A stretch of 64,000 bases of DNA from Marsupella aquatica (GCA_973895155.1 OZ316891.1:5642001-5706000); one strand, 5' to 3'. Positions 24,271-38,619 are shown, counted from the first letter of the stretch. Notes: generated from the letters alone by a model not told the origin. Program-made: numbers and translations.

Positions 24271-25689
24271 ACTCCTTAAATAATTAGGCAAGCCCCAAGT
24301 ACCATAGAGTTGTCTAATTACATAATTGTACAAAAATGCCCTGCGATATTTATAAAACAAAGGGGAGAGCTTATCCCCCCAAAATTGACAAGAATTCTGT
24401 GGTTTGTTTATTATTTAGTCACTTCTTTGGTAGGGTTTAGGGTTAAAAAAATAAGTTGGCTCCACGTTTTCCCCTCCCAGACCTTCTTTGGTAGGGTTAG
24501 GGAAAACATGTGGAGCCCACATTATATTTCATTATCAAGATTCATACATTTTGATCTTCCTGATCGTAAAGAAGCCATCATATCTTCCAACATATTCTGG
24601 CTGATCAACTGCAACTAACAGCAGGTTTGGGCAGATTGGACATCTTTTTTCGATAATTTCTCTGTGTATTATTAGCTAGTAGGTGGAGGGGGTAAGATTT
24701 TGGTTGAAATTAGTCAACAACATCGCTGCCAAGAAGGACCTTGTAGATCTCATTTTGTAGTAGCTCACTTACTTGATTCGAGTTTTAATCAAAGTGATTG
24801 CAACTAGCTCAAAATCAATGTATCCATCTAAATTTATACTACAATATAATTTACATCTAAATCCAGGATTTATGACCTACCCCATATAATGGAGGAGAAA
24901 AGTCCCCAAGAAGATCAAAGAGGTTCAACCGCCAAAGTGTTCCCTACAACAACAAAGGAACAAAGACAAAAACAAAGATACACTAAGTAGCTCATAAGAC
25001 AAACACCTTACACGGCGGAGAAATCAAATGCCCGGTGTAGCGGAGAACTGAAATGCCAGCTCGGGAGTAAGCCACATGGGGGTCAGTAAGTGGAATTGGT
25101 CTAGAGTCCTAAAACCACCCTAAAGTGATTTCCAAGAGACCCTAATAGAATTGCATGTACCAAAGCAAGACTTCTATCCTATCCTCGCTTGAATGGGTCT
25201 CCTTTTGGTTTTCAAGAAAAAGAAAAAGAAAAAGCCTTAGTAAGGTGATTTCCAAGACAAGTAAAGCTCCAAGAAGGAGATTCAAATATGAGCCCGGTCA
25301 GACCCACCTCGGTCCCACTGCGCACCTATGTCCATAGCTTCGTGGAAAACTACGTCAGGCGGCTATGGCGTGTGAGCGTTTGCACCTACTAGTGGAGACC
25401 TACGTCAGGCCGCTCTACTTTCTAACTTTCTTTCCTTGGAAGCATTACCGTCCAGCTACATTACGCACGCGGCCCACAATCTTCGAATCCTCGAATCCTC
25501 CTCACACAGTCACACCCAGTGACCCAGCTACAGGTCCTGAATTCCAGATCCATCGAGAGCCTTCTGGATGTTACTAACCAGGTTGGCGGTTGGCAGCGTG
25601 TAACGCCATATACCCCTACGGTGGTACCCAGGTACCCTTGTAGTCCTGTGGTTTTGCTATGGTGACGACGACGAGTCCGTGCCCTCACA
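24271..25689. other. Intergenic with transposon-like fragments
   Basis: Near 24415-24515 CTTCTTTGGTAGGGTT occurs twice and GGCTCCACGTTTTCCC faces GGGAAAACATGTGGAGCC as an inverted pair, a small hairpin-forming element. 25170-25240 resembles 44265-44325 (CTATCCT, then a GGGTCTGCTTTTGGTTTTCA-like stretch followed by A-rich sequence). CCTACGTCAGGC occurs twice near 25350 and 25400. No gene is supported; the last 300 bases are probably the promoter of the six-unit polyubiquitin gene. Confidence 0.4.
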
Positions 25690-25690
25690 G

Positions 25691-25699
25691 TATATATAG
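25691..25699 (+). promoter_or_regulatory. TATA box of the six-unit polyubiquitin gene
   Basis: TATATATAG lies 185-193 bases upstream of the start codon, with GC-richer sequence on both sides. Transcription would start near 25720, leaving a 5' UTR of about 160 bases without a convincing intron. Confidence 0.6.
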
Positions 25700-25874
25700 G
25701 GTTGCTCCCTCCTCATCTTGATAACAGGATTCAGTTTTTTGTTTCGAACAGCAGGGTTCGGTGAATGGTGGTGGACGGCACGAAGTGAGCTTCGAATAGA
25801 GATTTGGTGTCGGAATTCGTGTGAGATCGTTCGTTTCTGTGAGGACTCGTTTCTGTAGCTGGGTGATCTAGTGA

Positions 25875-27257
<1,383 letters not shown>

Positions 27258-27804
27258 TAGAACTGTTTGTTTACCTGTATATAGTCGACATGAAATCTTT
27301 AGAAGAGAAATTGAGTTCGAGGAGTTGCCGAAGGCCTTAATTAATGGCCGTCAAAGCGTTCATTGAATTTCATTGGAAATGATGTAAAGATTCTGAAGTA
27401 ATCAAGTGCATTCGGAGACATGCTCCGTGAGTTGTCTTATCTTCTGTTGGTCGCAAGATAGTACGATTTTCTGCAATCATTCAAATGCACTGGAATGCGT
27501 AAATTTAAACACTGTGCCTGACCGTCAAGCTAGGAAACGTTGATCTGTTAGAAGCTGGCGAAAATACGCTGAACTGTACTCTGAGATGTTGTCGTGAACA
27601 GCTGAGCAAATGTCGTTTATGGGAGGTCAGATCAAAGGCTATCAAGTCTTCGCTCTATAAAGTAGTAGCAACATTTTAGCCGTTTTACGGGTCATACTGA
27701 AGTCCCTATTTCGTAAAGAATGTGCACAATCAGTCAAGTCTACCTTAAATTCTGCGGCACATGTTCGATGACACGGTTTGTAGCCTAAAATTCAATTGCA
27801 ATAA
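27258..27804. other. 3' flank of the six-unit polyubiquitin gene
   Basis: Presumed 3' UTR and spacer; no gene recognised. Confidence 0.4.
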
Positions 27805-27900
27805 GCAATTGGCTTAGGTCAATTGGCTAGGGGATTTGCCTGGAACTGAGGTATTTGTGTGTGAGGTCCCAAGTTCAATCCCCCCTCCACACACTGGGGT
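27805..27900 (+). mobile_element. tRNA-derived SINE-like head
   Basis: GGTCAATTGGCTAGGGGA (about 27817-27834) resembles a Pol III A box and AAGTTCAATCCCCC (27871-27884) a B box, with spacing as in tRNAs and plant SINEs. The following TCCACAC and GTGTGTGG text is like the body of tRNA-derived SINEs. The arms do not fold into a full cloverleaf, so it is not a tRNA gene. Confidence 0.45.
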
Positions 27901-28211
27901 GTGGAGGGTATTTGTGTGTGAGGTCCCAAGTTCAATCCCCCTCCACACCCCGGTGTGTGGAGGGTATTTGTGTGTGGGTGGGCTGAACACCCCCGTGTGT
28001 GGAGGGTATTTGTGTGTGGGTGGGATGGGTTTTGTGGGTAGTGGATTGGAGTTCTGATTATCTGTTCGGCCCCTGGTCGTCCACTTTGTGGTCCTGATTT
28101 AATCCTCGGTATTTGTGTGTGGGTGGGATGGGTTTTGTGGGTAGTGGATTGGAGTTCTGATTATCTGTTCGGCCCCTGGTCGTCCACTTTGTGGTCCTGA
28201 TTTAATCATCT
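27851..28211. repeat. Two nested tandem arrays built on the SINE-like sequence
   Basis: GGTATTTGTGTGTG starts units at about 27850, 27907 and 27963 (56-57 bases), then units at 28005 and 28108 that are 103 bases long and nearly identical over GATTATCTGTTCGGCCCCTG. The array therefore grew in two steps with different unit lengths. Confidence 0.8.
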
Positions 28212-28280
28212 CTCCTTCCTGGTGCGGGTCCCTGTCGGATCCGTTGGGGCTCACCCTGGTTTGGGTTCCCTACAGAAAAA

Positions 28281-28418
28281 CTGTCACATTGAGATGGGGG
28301 AGTCTAATTGTATTTCCTCCCCATTTCCGTTCAACACAAAAAAATAAATCTGTCACATTGGGACGGGGGAGTCTAATTGTATTTACTCCCCATTTCTGTT
28401 CAAGACAAAAAAATTAAT
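28281..28418. repeat. Two-copy 69 bp tandem repeat
   Basis: CTGTCACATTGAGATGGGGG and CTGTCACATTGGGACGGGGG start copies at 28281 and 28350. Both end in an A-rich CAAGACAAAAAAAT-type stretch. Confidence 0.85.
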
Positions 28419-31400
28419 TCAGTTGCAATATTTCCTAAAATGAATGTGATTAGCATGACAAGAATGGCAGGACTTGTGTACAGCAGTGCGGCAGAGGAGC
28501 GTTCGTTGGAAGACTTGATGCTATTCGGGCCTGACCTGGGTGTAGAGCTAGAAGACGAATCCGAACCGGGATTGCTTTACAAAGCCGTCGTGGACTTGAT
28601 GTGAAACACTTCGGATGTGAGCCTGGAAAATGTGGAACGGCTCTACACATTGCGAATCCCCAAAAACCTCATCTTGCCACGGCAATTGTCATTAACGGTA
28701 AGATAAGACACTTGGCTCCGATTGCTGTTCTCAAAGGTTGTTATTTTTCAGCTGCCTATGATTTTGAAATTAGTGATTCTGTAGCCCTCGATGCTTGTTG
28801 TTTAGGTCCGATTACATTCCAGAACTGGAAATGATCACACACAAAAAACCTGGAAATACTTTCAATACAGGGCTAATGCCTATGACTGATGGGTACGTCA
28901 CTCCTTGTAGCCAGACATCTAGACAGTTGCTATCCTCTGAAGCACTCAGTGTTGAGTAATAAATGTGAAGTTAATACCAGGAAACACAGAATGGCCTGAT
29001 ACACAAGGCTTTTCGAGTACATTGCCCACCCGACCAGAGTCCCACCACAGGCTATTGATATGACTGACCCGAGGGCTCGATCTGATCCTACTTAGCATGG
29101 GTAAACTCGTTCAGTGTTGGGCAAAATTCAAGGCTTTCCTACAGCAATCGAATATACTACCATTGTTTTGAAACATCGTAATAGCTAAGATGATTGACAT
29201 GTGGTTCGTTTCAATATATGCTGAGGCTCGCTTTCATTCATCAACAGGTCAGGTAAGCATGAGTCCAGGAGAGAAAAGAACGATAAACGCTATGGAGCTG
29301 CGCCTAAGATGGAAGCTTGCCAGATCTTAAGTAGAGTGCACATCGCATTAAATTGGATGTCAGGAGGAGCAAATTTGCCAGAACAGCAACAGTAGCTCAA
29401 ATGATGGATGCTTCGAGGCCTCGAATAGTCATTTGCTTTAGTACCCCAGGCACGCGTTTAGAAAATTATGCTATCTAGGGATGTGCAACTAAGGACATCG
29501 AGTCCATTGTACTATTGCTAACTCTTGGACGAATCTGTTCGAACATTGAAGGCTAGAACCCATGAAGCAAACTGGATAGGACCCTTGTGATGAGACCACG
29601 GATTTTGCAAGACAAACATGATTCTTACCCAGGTGTAGCTCTAGAGACATTCGTCTTGCAAAATCGCTAGAGCAAACTAGATGAGCCGACTTCGAGCCCA
29701 GATGTTCATAGACCCGGTTTCTTCCATTCCAAGAAAAGAGAACAAAAGCCATCCTTGCTACTTTTCAAAAATTGAAGAAACAAACTCGGCAGTGGTGTTG
29801 TTGAAGGATTTTCCCCTCTTTCTTGTATCTCTTCGCCGACTGAAATAATTGTTATCCCTCCAATGCTTGCCTTTCGTTTAAGTTTAGATGTCTACATTTG
29901 TTCCTTCACTCTATAATACATTCATTCATTTCGGGACCTCGCTCGAAATTGTCACACCATTGTTCCCGTATATACCATAGATAGTTCGCGAACTTCAGCT
30001 ACTGTTTTCAAATTACGCAATGTTGAAGTTTTATCCCCTAAATGCCCTACCTTTGTGACGTTCGATGCACTGTGCTGGTCAAGATAGATGGAGAACTGTT
30101 GTACAATGTGGGCCTGATGATTAATCCCAAGTAAGAAGATGCCCCACCTTGCTGATCTCAGAGTTCAAATATTGTGATGAACTGTCAGTCATAATTATGA
30201 AAGATGGCGAAGGAACTTTTGGGAAATGCTTCTAACACCCACTATCATTGTGTGTTACTCTTTGTCGTCCACGGACCATTCTGCTGCCAATCACTGCAAT
30301 GAAAGGTAAGACTGATGACTTATTTTGTCTAACCTGGACTAGTTTTGAATATCCAGGGGCAGGAATCTCAGAGAACGGATGTCATAACTGCTCATGAATG
30401 AGAGCCATGTATGAGGGATATGACTAGAGACGACTCCCTTAAATGCTCCTTATTTGACTGACTATATACTGATCACTCTAACGGAGACTGTCAAACAGCC
30501 CTGCTGGTAATCACACATCAAAATGTGACTGCATTCATTGATTGAAAGGAAAAAATTAGGATGTATGCAGGGGTGTCGTACATCGTATATGTCATATTTT
30601 GATGTGCAGTTACCGAGACCCGTCAAACAGTTAATGACCAAACGTGTTCACAATGTACATGTTGAAGAAATGTAAATGAATTTACTGACTGAATGAATTG
30701 AGAATCAACAGTGGGTCCCTTAAGTGGCAAGGGAAGAATCAGCCGTGGAAACGGCACACGGCGCACTATACAGCCTAGTCCTAATCAAGCCGTTAATGGG
30801 ATTGCCCTAAATCTGACGCTGGCAACAGGTGCACCGTATATACATACTAACTAAGATGCACAGCGTAGCCCAGCAGAACTCGGACGTAGCATACAAACAC
30901 GCCATGATCCAGGAAAGCTTCGAAGTCAACTCGAAGTCAACTTGAGGTGAACTCGAAGTCTTTGCTGCGTCAGCTTTGATTGAAAGCCTAGAAACAATGT
31001 ACCCGTCATCTTGCGAAAAGTCGTCGCAGAATGATTAATGGACGCATTCTCTGTTGATAGTTGGATCCAATGCTTCTATTTCTGTCGTCCTTGTGATGAT
31101 CGTCAGAAGTGTGACTTTTTGGTAGAGAAGTAATGGGAAAGTTATCTGCACGAATACATAATGGGGCACCAGTGAGGCTACTCTCTACCTTGATTCGTCT
31201 GTTCAATTTTGCTTCTGGACTCTAAACGATGACCCCATGATAAAATCCAAAAGCATACTTAATTGTCATCAAAAACAAATATGCTCTAGTGGTGCTCGTG
31301 CAAAGTGACTTTGATCGAAGGTTTTGACCTGGATGCTGATCAAACTTTTAGCACACTCTCAACATCAGATTTTCGGCTTGGATTAGTTTCCAAACTTGCT

Positions 31401-32451
31401 TGGATTAGTTCCTACAGCACAACGGGACAGTCTACATAACTTCCGTGTGTAGAACAAAACAGCGAAGTCATACCATTGCCGAGGTAGTAAGGAGATTATT
31501 TTAAATACTTGCCTGTCTAGAGCATGAGCAGAGCTTGCCTGAAATGGTAGCCAGTAACGTTTTATTGGAACAACCACCCTACTTTGTAAAAAAACTAAAA
31601 TACGCTCAATTTGTATAGTGAATGGAAAATCTGTGACAAGGTACATGTTTTCTAAAACGTCCTCCAAGACCTGCTGGTGGAACACTAAATCCTGTAACAA
31701 CAAGATGGCAGTGGAACGTAAGGTATTAGGAGTGGAAACATCAAACCCTTCTAAGAACTCCAATAAACATGCTAGTTACGTACACATCTGCGAAGAGAAC
31801 TCTGCGAAGCAGAAGCCGCAAGCTCTCCTCCGATGAGCTTAGAAGGTTTTGCTCTCTTCACTGTAGTTGGGTTGGATCTCAGGAATGGCTTCTAACGCTG
31901 GGAATCACCACATTGGTACGTGAGGTACTCTAAACATTAGATCTACTAACACTTGTCCATAAAAATAATATTAGAAGGTTTCTGTGCATGCAGAGTAGAA
32001 TTTGAACCAAAGTCAAACCGTAGTGGAGATGATCTTTGTTTCCTGCAGTATGATAATATGTCCGAACTCCCAGCGTTTCAATCTCAATGTTGCCTCAGGT
32101 GACCTTGTTTGGCAATGGGATGACCAGGGATGGTCCCATTGACAGTGGCTCGTCACAGTGGCCACTTCCTCTGCCGAGAACGAAGGAAACGAGCAGAGCA
32201 AGCTTAAAGGTACAGATTTTAGCTTGCATCAACGTACCCAGTCGATACCTTGCCCAAATTACCCAACCACAGTGAAGTTGCTCCTGGTTGAGGAGCGATT
32301 GACATATATAATACATGAGCCTCCAGGATGGGAAATGGTCGTCACTCGATCATCGAAATAACAGAAATCGCACCGTCCTACTTGAGGAATGTTATACTTG
32401 GAAAGCATTTGGCCGTCCCTCGATCGAACAATACTGATCTAGTATTCTAAC
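28419..32451. other. Intergenic, no supported gene
   Basis: A plus frame from ATG 28440 to TGA 28604 and another from about 28601 to 28834 look protein-like (SAAEERSLEDLMLFGPDLG; LATAIVINGKIRHLAPIAVL) but match nothing I know. A tandem AACTCGAAGTC motif occurs three times around 30920-30960. At 32158-32361 a short frame contains QSKLKGTDF and KLLLVEERL, vaguely like a Copia gag start. None is convincing. Confidence 0.35.
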
Positions 32452-34339
32452 TTAGAGTAAAAATGGTTGTTGTCCAATTGTTCGACTCTCAAATTCCCGC
32501 ACTGCATCAGCCAATACCGCCATACCAGTGTCCAAAACGTGAAATGCATGGTCGGGGGGGCTCGGCGGCCCGTCGAACCCTATAGGCCCTTTCAGCTTCA
32601 TCGTCGTCAGCGCTGGATCTACAAACTCCTCGCAGATTTCAACATGGCGGTCGATGGTGTGATGAAAGTGGTTGTAAGTCATCTTTAAGTCCTCAACTAC
32701 GACAGTGTCTTTGTGCGCCACGCCCTGAGGATGGCTGGTGTCCATTGAATTATGTACTCCCGTGGACGAAGCGTATTGCGCCTGAATTGCATACTTCCGA
32801 TTCGTAAACCCCCAACGTTTGGTGTGTTCCGTGCGTCTGTATACCAGCTTTTCAAACATCCATTTCCTGCAGTAATTCCACCACACTTAAGACTTGAGAT
32901 ACATACGAACCAAGTGATCGAACATGCGAGAAGCGTTCTGTGCAAATATGCCCAGATCAAGCTCACAGGTTTCCCCAATCTTTCATTTGTTTTAAACTCA
33001 CCTAGTGTAGTCTTCGACTGGGAATGCCGAAAACTACACGACTTTTTCTCAGCTAACAAAACGAGAGTTACTAATTTCAAGTCAGACCGGAACTGTGAAG
33101 GTCAATCATGTAGCAAATAAGGTTTTACCTTGCAAGCTCTGCCGCGTCAAGAGATTCATTGCGACAGTGGTCGTGACTCATGAACTTCTGCTTGAAGTGC
33201 ACTTGCTGCGCTCTGTGGCCCATGTTGGTGTACTCCAACATGACCTGGTCGAAGGTGAAGGGTTCCGGGACATAGATATACTCGTCCACATCGAAGAAAA
33301 AGGTCCAATTCGCCAAGGTCTTGCCCTTGAACAGACAGTCGTTGATGACGAGAAACTGACTGAAGTAGTACTGGTCATAGCGTGATTCCTGCCTAATGTT
33401 TAAGACAGTTACAATTCCAAGCTTGACCCAGGGTTGCAGAATCGTCCGCACGCCCTCGTGAATTCCCCCGGCATCGTAAAAGATGAAGTGCGCTCGAGGA
33501 CCGAACAGCCACGCGTGATACGCAATCCACTCCCTGATTCTCTGTGGACTGATCGATCCGAATATGGGCGACCCGCAGTAAAGATAATCATATCTGTAGG
33601 GCGCTACAAAAACTGAGCCATCGTATGCGTTGCGGTCTTCTGTGAGAGCAACCCAGTGTACATCTGGAAGACCTGTGTGATCCGAGCTGCCGTGATTAGC
33701 CACAAACTCCAGCCTGCCTCCGCTTCCGTCCACCCCAACTCCATCGCCGAACGTGCAATGCACAACGATGACGCTGTACTGCTTTCCCAAGCCCCAGTCA
33801 GGAAGATGTTTACCAATCCATCCCCGCGCGGTCGAGTTGTCTCCACTCGAAACCCAGCTGCACTCGAAGCCGGGATTCCCCTCCTTGTGGAGCAGCTTGG
33901 GGCCCAATCCCACCACCGCAAACGCGTTCGGTCCAGTCCGGTAAGCCCCAAATTGTATGTACAAGAAGGCAGAGCTGCCCATGGGCATGTATCGTCGAGG
34001 TTGTTCAAACGATTCTAGATCGTTCAGCTCCTCGTGTTTCCGGTCGTCTTGCACCGATGGCAATTGCCATTCCTCGACTACTTTCACCACAGCTTCTCGT
34101 TGTTGTTGTTGTTGTTCTTCTGTTTGCGTTTGTTTCCTCTCACTTGACCCGGAAGCGATTTCCTCATTTTGTGAAGAGCTGACTCTGGGACAATCGCTGT
34201 AGGGCATCACAATTCCATCGGGGGTGTAGTGTAGTACTACGAGGAGCACGGCACAGATAATCGTAGCCAGCCAGAAGAACCTTACAACCCCTTTGTGATC
34301 CCGCCACTTCATCGGACGGAACATGTCGTATACAGTCAT
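32452..34339 (-). CDS. GT92 glycosyltransferase, galactan-synthase-like
   Basis: Two exons: 33129-34339 and 32452-32866. The intron has GT (33128-33127) and a TACTGCAG acceptor, and joins an AG to a G to give Arg. The spliced protein is 541 residues. Residues about 19-38 (FFWLATIICAVLLVVLHY) form a single membrane anchor, followed by an acidic/Gln-rich stem with QQQQQ, as in type II Golgi proteins. The catalytic part has the GT92 (DUF23) features: PYRYDYLYCGSPIFG, an FIFYDAGG segment, the DxD-like FFFDVDEYIYVPE near residue 350, and after the splice WMFEKLVYR, RKYAIQA and a YNHFHHTID block that parallels YYHYHNTI in plant GALS proteins. GALS enzymes extend beta-1,4-galactan on pectic rhamnogalacturonan I in the Golgi; this role is inferred from family membership. 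Confidence 0.9.
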
Positions 34340-34605
34340 ATCTATCTTCTCTATATTTGCTGCATCCTATTCTAATTCCGGACAATATTGAACATAAGTC
34401 GGTCACTCGCCGAGTCGAACAAATCCGACTTGCTTGCTGTGGGCATTAGATATCCCGCCTCAACTGCCGGGATATGACTCCTTCTGTCTGCTTGCATCAA
34501 TTTCTAATAAATAGAATGCAACACATGAAGCTCCTGACCCATCTGATCCACTACACTAGCCTGTGTAGCTTTGTAGCCAGCATCCTCGGGTGCTGATCGT
34601 TGAAT
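34340..34605. other. Proximal upstream region of the GT92 gene
   Basis: Presumed promoter and 5' UTR. No clear TATA box at a proper distance was found. Confidence 0.35.
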
Positions 34606-34915
34606 CTGCTCCCTGGATCATAGCTCGGAGTGGAAGGACAGAATTATGGTACGAGCTAAACTGAAATCCATCGATGTGCCATTCAACCGACACACGTCCA
34701 ACCACTCTGCTCCTCGGACCATAGACCGTAGTAGGAGAAAAACACAATTTTGATATGAGCTAAGCTGAAATGCATCCATCTGCTAATACAACCGAACAAG
34801 CTCCATTCAACCTGCTCCTCCAACAGTAGAGCGGAGTAGAAATAGAAGGAATTGTCATCTGAGCTGAACTGCAATCCATCAATCTGCCAATTCAAAGGTA
34901 AAAACTCCAATCCTT
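34606..34915. repeat. Three tandem copies of a 100-105 bp unit upstream of GT92
   Basis: Copies start at about 34606, 34707 and 34812 with CTGCTCC, continue with GA.CATAG..CG.AGT.GAA, and end with GAGCTAAACTGAAATCCATC or close variants. They lie 270-580 bases upstream of the GT92 start codon, within its likely promoter. Confidence 0.75.
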
Positions 34916-34942
34916 TTGTGCCCCTCACCAAGTTGCCTCCTC

Positions 34943-34972
34943 GCCCTCTCCCTCTCTCTCTCTCTCTCTCTC
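34943..34972. repeat. CT/GA microsatellite
   Basis: CCCTCTCCCTCTCTCTCTCT runs to about 34971, read as GAGA repeats on the strand of the GT92 gene. Confidence 0.9.
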
Positions 34973-35919
34973 AACACCTTTGATGGCCACAGGCCACTAC
35001 CTTGAGGCCCTGGCTTTTCGACAGCCACCCTTTCACAGCGTAACAGGCATGCGAGTCGCATGACACACGAATTGATTAATGATAAAATCAACGTCGAGTC
35101 CGGATCTCGGGAGGCGTGGACTGGTGAGGCTGGCTCGGTCAGACTTACGCAGCTCGTGTGGTTCGAAGCACCTTTCTTCTATTTCTGGGATCTTTGACAA
35201 CTTTCTCAATTAGTGCGGACATCCTGCAGGTGCTTCCTTTCATACCTGCTTCAACCCGCTGTGGCGCTGTGCTCGATCGCTTGAGTGGCGTGGTGGTCTC
35301 CACTCTCCAGGTCTCGTGCGCGTGCTCCAATGCAGACCATGTTGTTTTATTATGATAATGTCTTCTTCTATAGATGGGTCAGCAAAGGACTTGATGGGGT
35401 CGTTCTACCTTGCCACCTTGGGATCATGTCTCCCGGTTTGGCGGCGTTCCTGTCCTTTGCCAGTGCTATATACTAGCCCCTCACTTTTGAAATAGACTTC
35501 GTGGGGCCCCTTGTCACTGCAGCCCTTCCTCCCTTCCTCATGACGTGTGTGATTATTTTTCTCCATTTTTAATTCTCACGCTATACCTACTTACGTCAGT
35601 CCACCAGATATACTTTATTAGAAGAAAGTTTCTCTGTAGTTGTGCTGAGATATACGCTTGATGGGCATCACGGCCAACCTCATAGGCCAGTAGGTAACTT
35701 TTCTTATCTAATAGGTCCGTTGTAAGCAAATTTTTTTCAAATGTTCTTATCACATGCACTTTGTAACGAGTTTTTTCTTCATGGAGTGACCAACCATGTT
35801 TTCCAGAAAGACTATGGTCAACCATGACTCTAGCACTGTTGGACCGTGTAGCCAACCTGACATGTAGCCAACCTGACATGTGGACGGAGAAACCATGAAG
35901 TTTATTTGAGAGAAATGGC
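34973..35919. other. Intergenic with a dispersed-element fragment
   Basis: 35420-35475 (TTGGGATCATGTCTCCC, GGCGG, GTGCTATATA) is related to 13440-13515. No gene is seen. Confidence 0.4.
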
Positions 35920-36535
35920 AAAAAATGGCCTCCGCTGCCGAAATTGTGATTTGAAGACAATATGCATTATGTCTTCGGATTCAAAATTTGACCGATCGTG
36001 GGGTAGTCATTAGGTTTGCTTATACGTGTTCTTTCGTGACTGTTGAACCGTGCGAGAGGCCACCCTTGCATGGTCGAAAAAACATGTGGGAGAAACAGGT
36101 GAAACCACGGAGATGATGTGGGAGAATTGCAAAAAGCGGCTACCGCTGCCCAAATGGCAACTTGAATACAATATGGATTATATCTTCAGGTTCAAATTTT
36201 TACCGTATTGCGGGGTAGTCGTTAGGTGTGCTTTTCATGCGGTGCACATGGGTTTTTCACGATGTTTTCATGCGCGACTGTCAACCTCAGTGCAAAGTAC
36301 CTCCAAATGTCCAGAGCGAATATTCAAGTTCAATGTTTGAAATTCCCCCACTACCGCCACGACAAATGATCGACACATGCGCTCAAAAAATGGCAATACT
36401 CCCCTGCGCAATGCATACAAACAATTCCAAAAGAAGACAGACCTGAAGGTGTTGGGGTTCACTTTAAACCCTAAACCTTGAAACACGTGAAAATATAATC
36501 CATTGTGTCTTCAGGCATTAACTCGTTAAATCCTA
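35920..36535. repeat. Diverged tandem repeat of about 205 bp
   Basis: The block around 35920-36020 (CCGCTGCCGAAATTGTGATT to GGGGTAGTCATTAGGTTTGC) recurs at about 36125-36225 (CCGCTGCCCAAATGGCAACT to GGGGTAGTCGTTAGGTGTGC). A third fragment near 36490 keeps AATATAATCCATTGTGTCTT. No coding sense is evident. Confidence 0.6.
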
Positions 36536-37900
36536 TGGTAATGGCATTGTTGCCCATTGCGATGAACCGTGGTAGACTACGGCAACCTTCGTGGTGGATT
36601 AGGCGCTATAGACTCCAACGACAAGCATGGTGGACTGAACCTGGGAGCACAATGCACTACGAGGCAATGGGTGTGGTTAACTGTACATAGTAGGCATCAC
36701 ACAAGAACAGGTGTACGGGTCATTAAGAGGGGTCCCACTTGGTAAAAAAAGTTTCATGGGGCCCATCAGGTAAACAAGTTTCACTAGTGGACCCATCAAG
36801 CATATATCTCTATTTTTGCTTGGAAATACTTCTATAAAGTGCATATGAAGTACTGGCCCCCTATCACTCCCATATTCGTTTTATTCTTGTTTTTAATTGC
36901 AAGGTAAGTAGTATTTAAATTATGTTAGACTTACTTTCTTTAGTTATTCCCTATCAATTTTTTAAAGTACTCATGCTTGAAAGTACTTCTCCAAGTTTTG
37001 TCTTGCCTGAACTTTTGTAATGTGGAGGGGAAGGTGGGTGCTGTTGTTTTTTAATTTGTTTTTGTAAATAAATTACAGGACCTAACCAATACTTTGATGT
37101 TATTTGGCCAACGGAGTTTTTGGAAATAAATCACATCAGAAGTGAGCATTTCTTTGGTGTTATTTTTGTGAATTTTTTCTGTTTAGGGGTGAGCACTTAG
37201 GTAGATTATTTCAGGCAATTTACACTATGCCACCTAAAAGACAAATTTTATTATTTAGGTTAGTACACAAGGCATTAATTCAATTCAAAAGGCATCAATT
37301 GAATTCAAAGAAATGAGCATAGTTTCCAAGGAAAGAAATGAGCATAGAGCATGCACATAGTAACATATGTAAAAACAGTGAAATGACTATAAAAATTAGA
37401 GCTCAATGTTGGTGTAACAACCACAAAATTAACTTTCAAAATCTCACTTCAATTCACATCTCTACTTTTAATCAAAGTGACACTAAAAAAATGTGTCATG
37501 TTCACCAATCCAATCTGTAAAAGCTACAAAGACATTGACAAGTTCAGCATGCCTCTTCACTCCTGAAGCCTACTTATTATAGTTTTTAGATCTGCAAAAA
37601 CATCACAGTCAACCAAGACTTTAGACCAAGTACTTTTGAACATGAATACGTTTACAGAGTGTCGGGGAATAAGTAAAGAGAATAAGTTCTATATACTTTG
37701 TGTGCAGAAGTACTTCACAATAAGAATTAAATGAATAGAGGAGTGACAAGGTCTAAGTACTATAAATATGTACTATAAGTTAGTATCTTCAAACAAAAGT
37801 ACATCGAAAAATACTTCCAATGAATACACCTGATTGCCTGACGTACATAACTGTACGTACGCTGTTGGCAAAAACCTTTTGGAAAAAAAAGCAGCACTGA
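36536..37900. other. AT-rich intergenic, nothing recognised
   Basis: No gene or clear repeat family. Confidence 0.35.
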
Positions 37901-38065
37901 AAGCCCACTAAAGCATGTGACCACTGAAAAAAAAACTCATTCATACAACATATTGACACGATTGTCCATTGAAAAACAATTCATTCATACAACATATTGA
38001 CACGATTGCCCACTAAAGCATGTGACCATAGAAAAGAACTCATTTACAACAGATTGACATGATTC
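37901..38065. repeat. Short imperfect direct repeats
   Basis: CCCACTAAAGCATGTGACCA occurs near 37903 and 38009. CATTCATACAACATATTGAC occurs twice between them, with a third decayed copy near 38040. Confidence 0.6.
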
Positions 38066-38619
38066 CCACTGTCTGACTACATGAACTCAGAAGTGCTGAT
38101 ATCATCCTATCTGAACTGTTGGCTGGTGGACAAGAATGAGGAGCAGACCTTCAAAAGATTTGTCAAGTTCACATAGAGGGCCAAAAGGAGGGATTTGCTT
38201 AATAGACCCTTTCTTGGAAGACAATGTCCACCATGTCTTCTAGCACTGTTTGGGTAAACCCCAACACTGAAATACTTGTCATTTACTTGCAAATGATGTA
38301 CTTCCTTTCTGTGAATTAGTGCCCAATTGTGAATGATGCGGTGTTTAGGGTCGGCCTACTTTTTGAGACTACCTCCAAAGTGGAGGTTTCCCTACCTTCA
38401 AATATTTGCATATAGTGATACATACTGGTCTTACAGCAAAATTTCACTGGCTGGTTTTGTAATGTAAGACCTGGTTATCACTTACTCTTTAATTGTTTCC
38501 CTTTCATTAATTTGATTGTGTTACTACTTTATAGCCCCGGTTCTTGGTGAGTGTATTCATATCAACCATGACTGAATCATGCTTGGAACTACCAATTTAG
38601 CCATTGAAACTCTCCATAT

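Noticed and set aside
27817-27886. Possible tRNA gene
   Set aside because: A and B box-like text is present but acceptor and anticodon arms do not pair; a SINE head explains it better.
31383-31763. 126-residue minus-strand frame
   Set aside because: No domain, no paralogue in the window, and no splice partners; length is compatible with chance.
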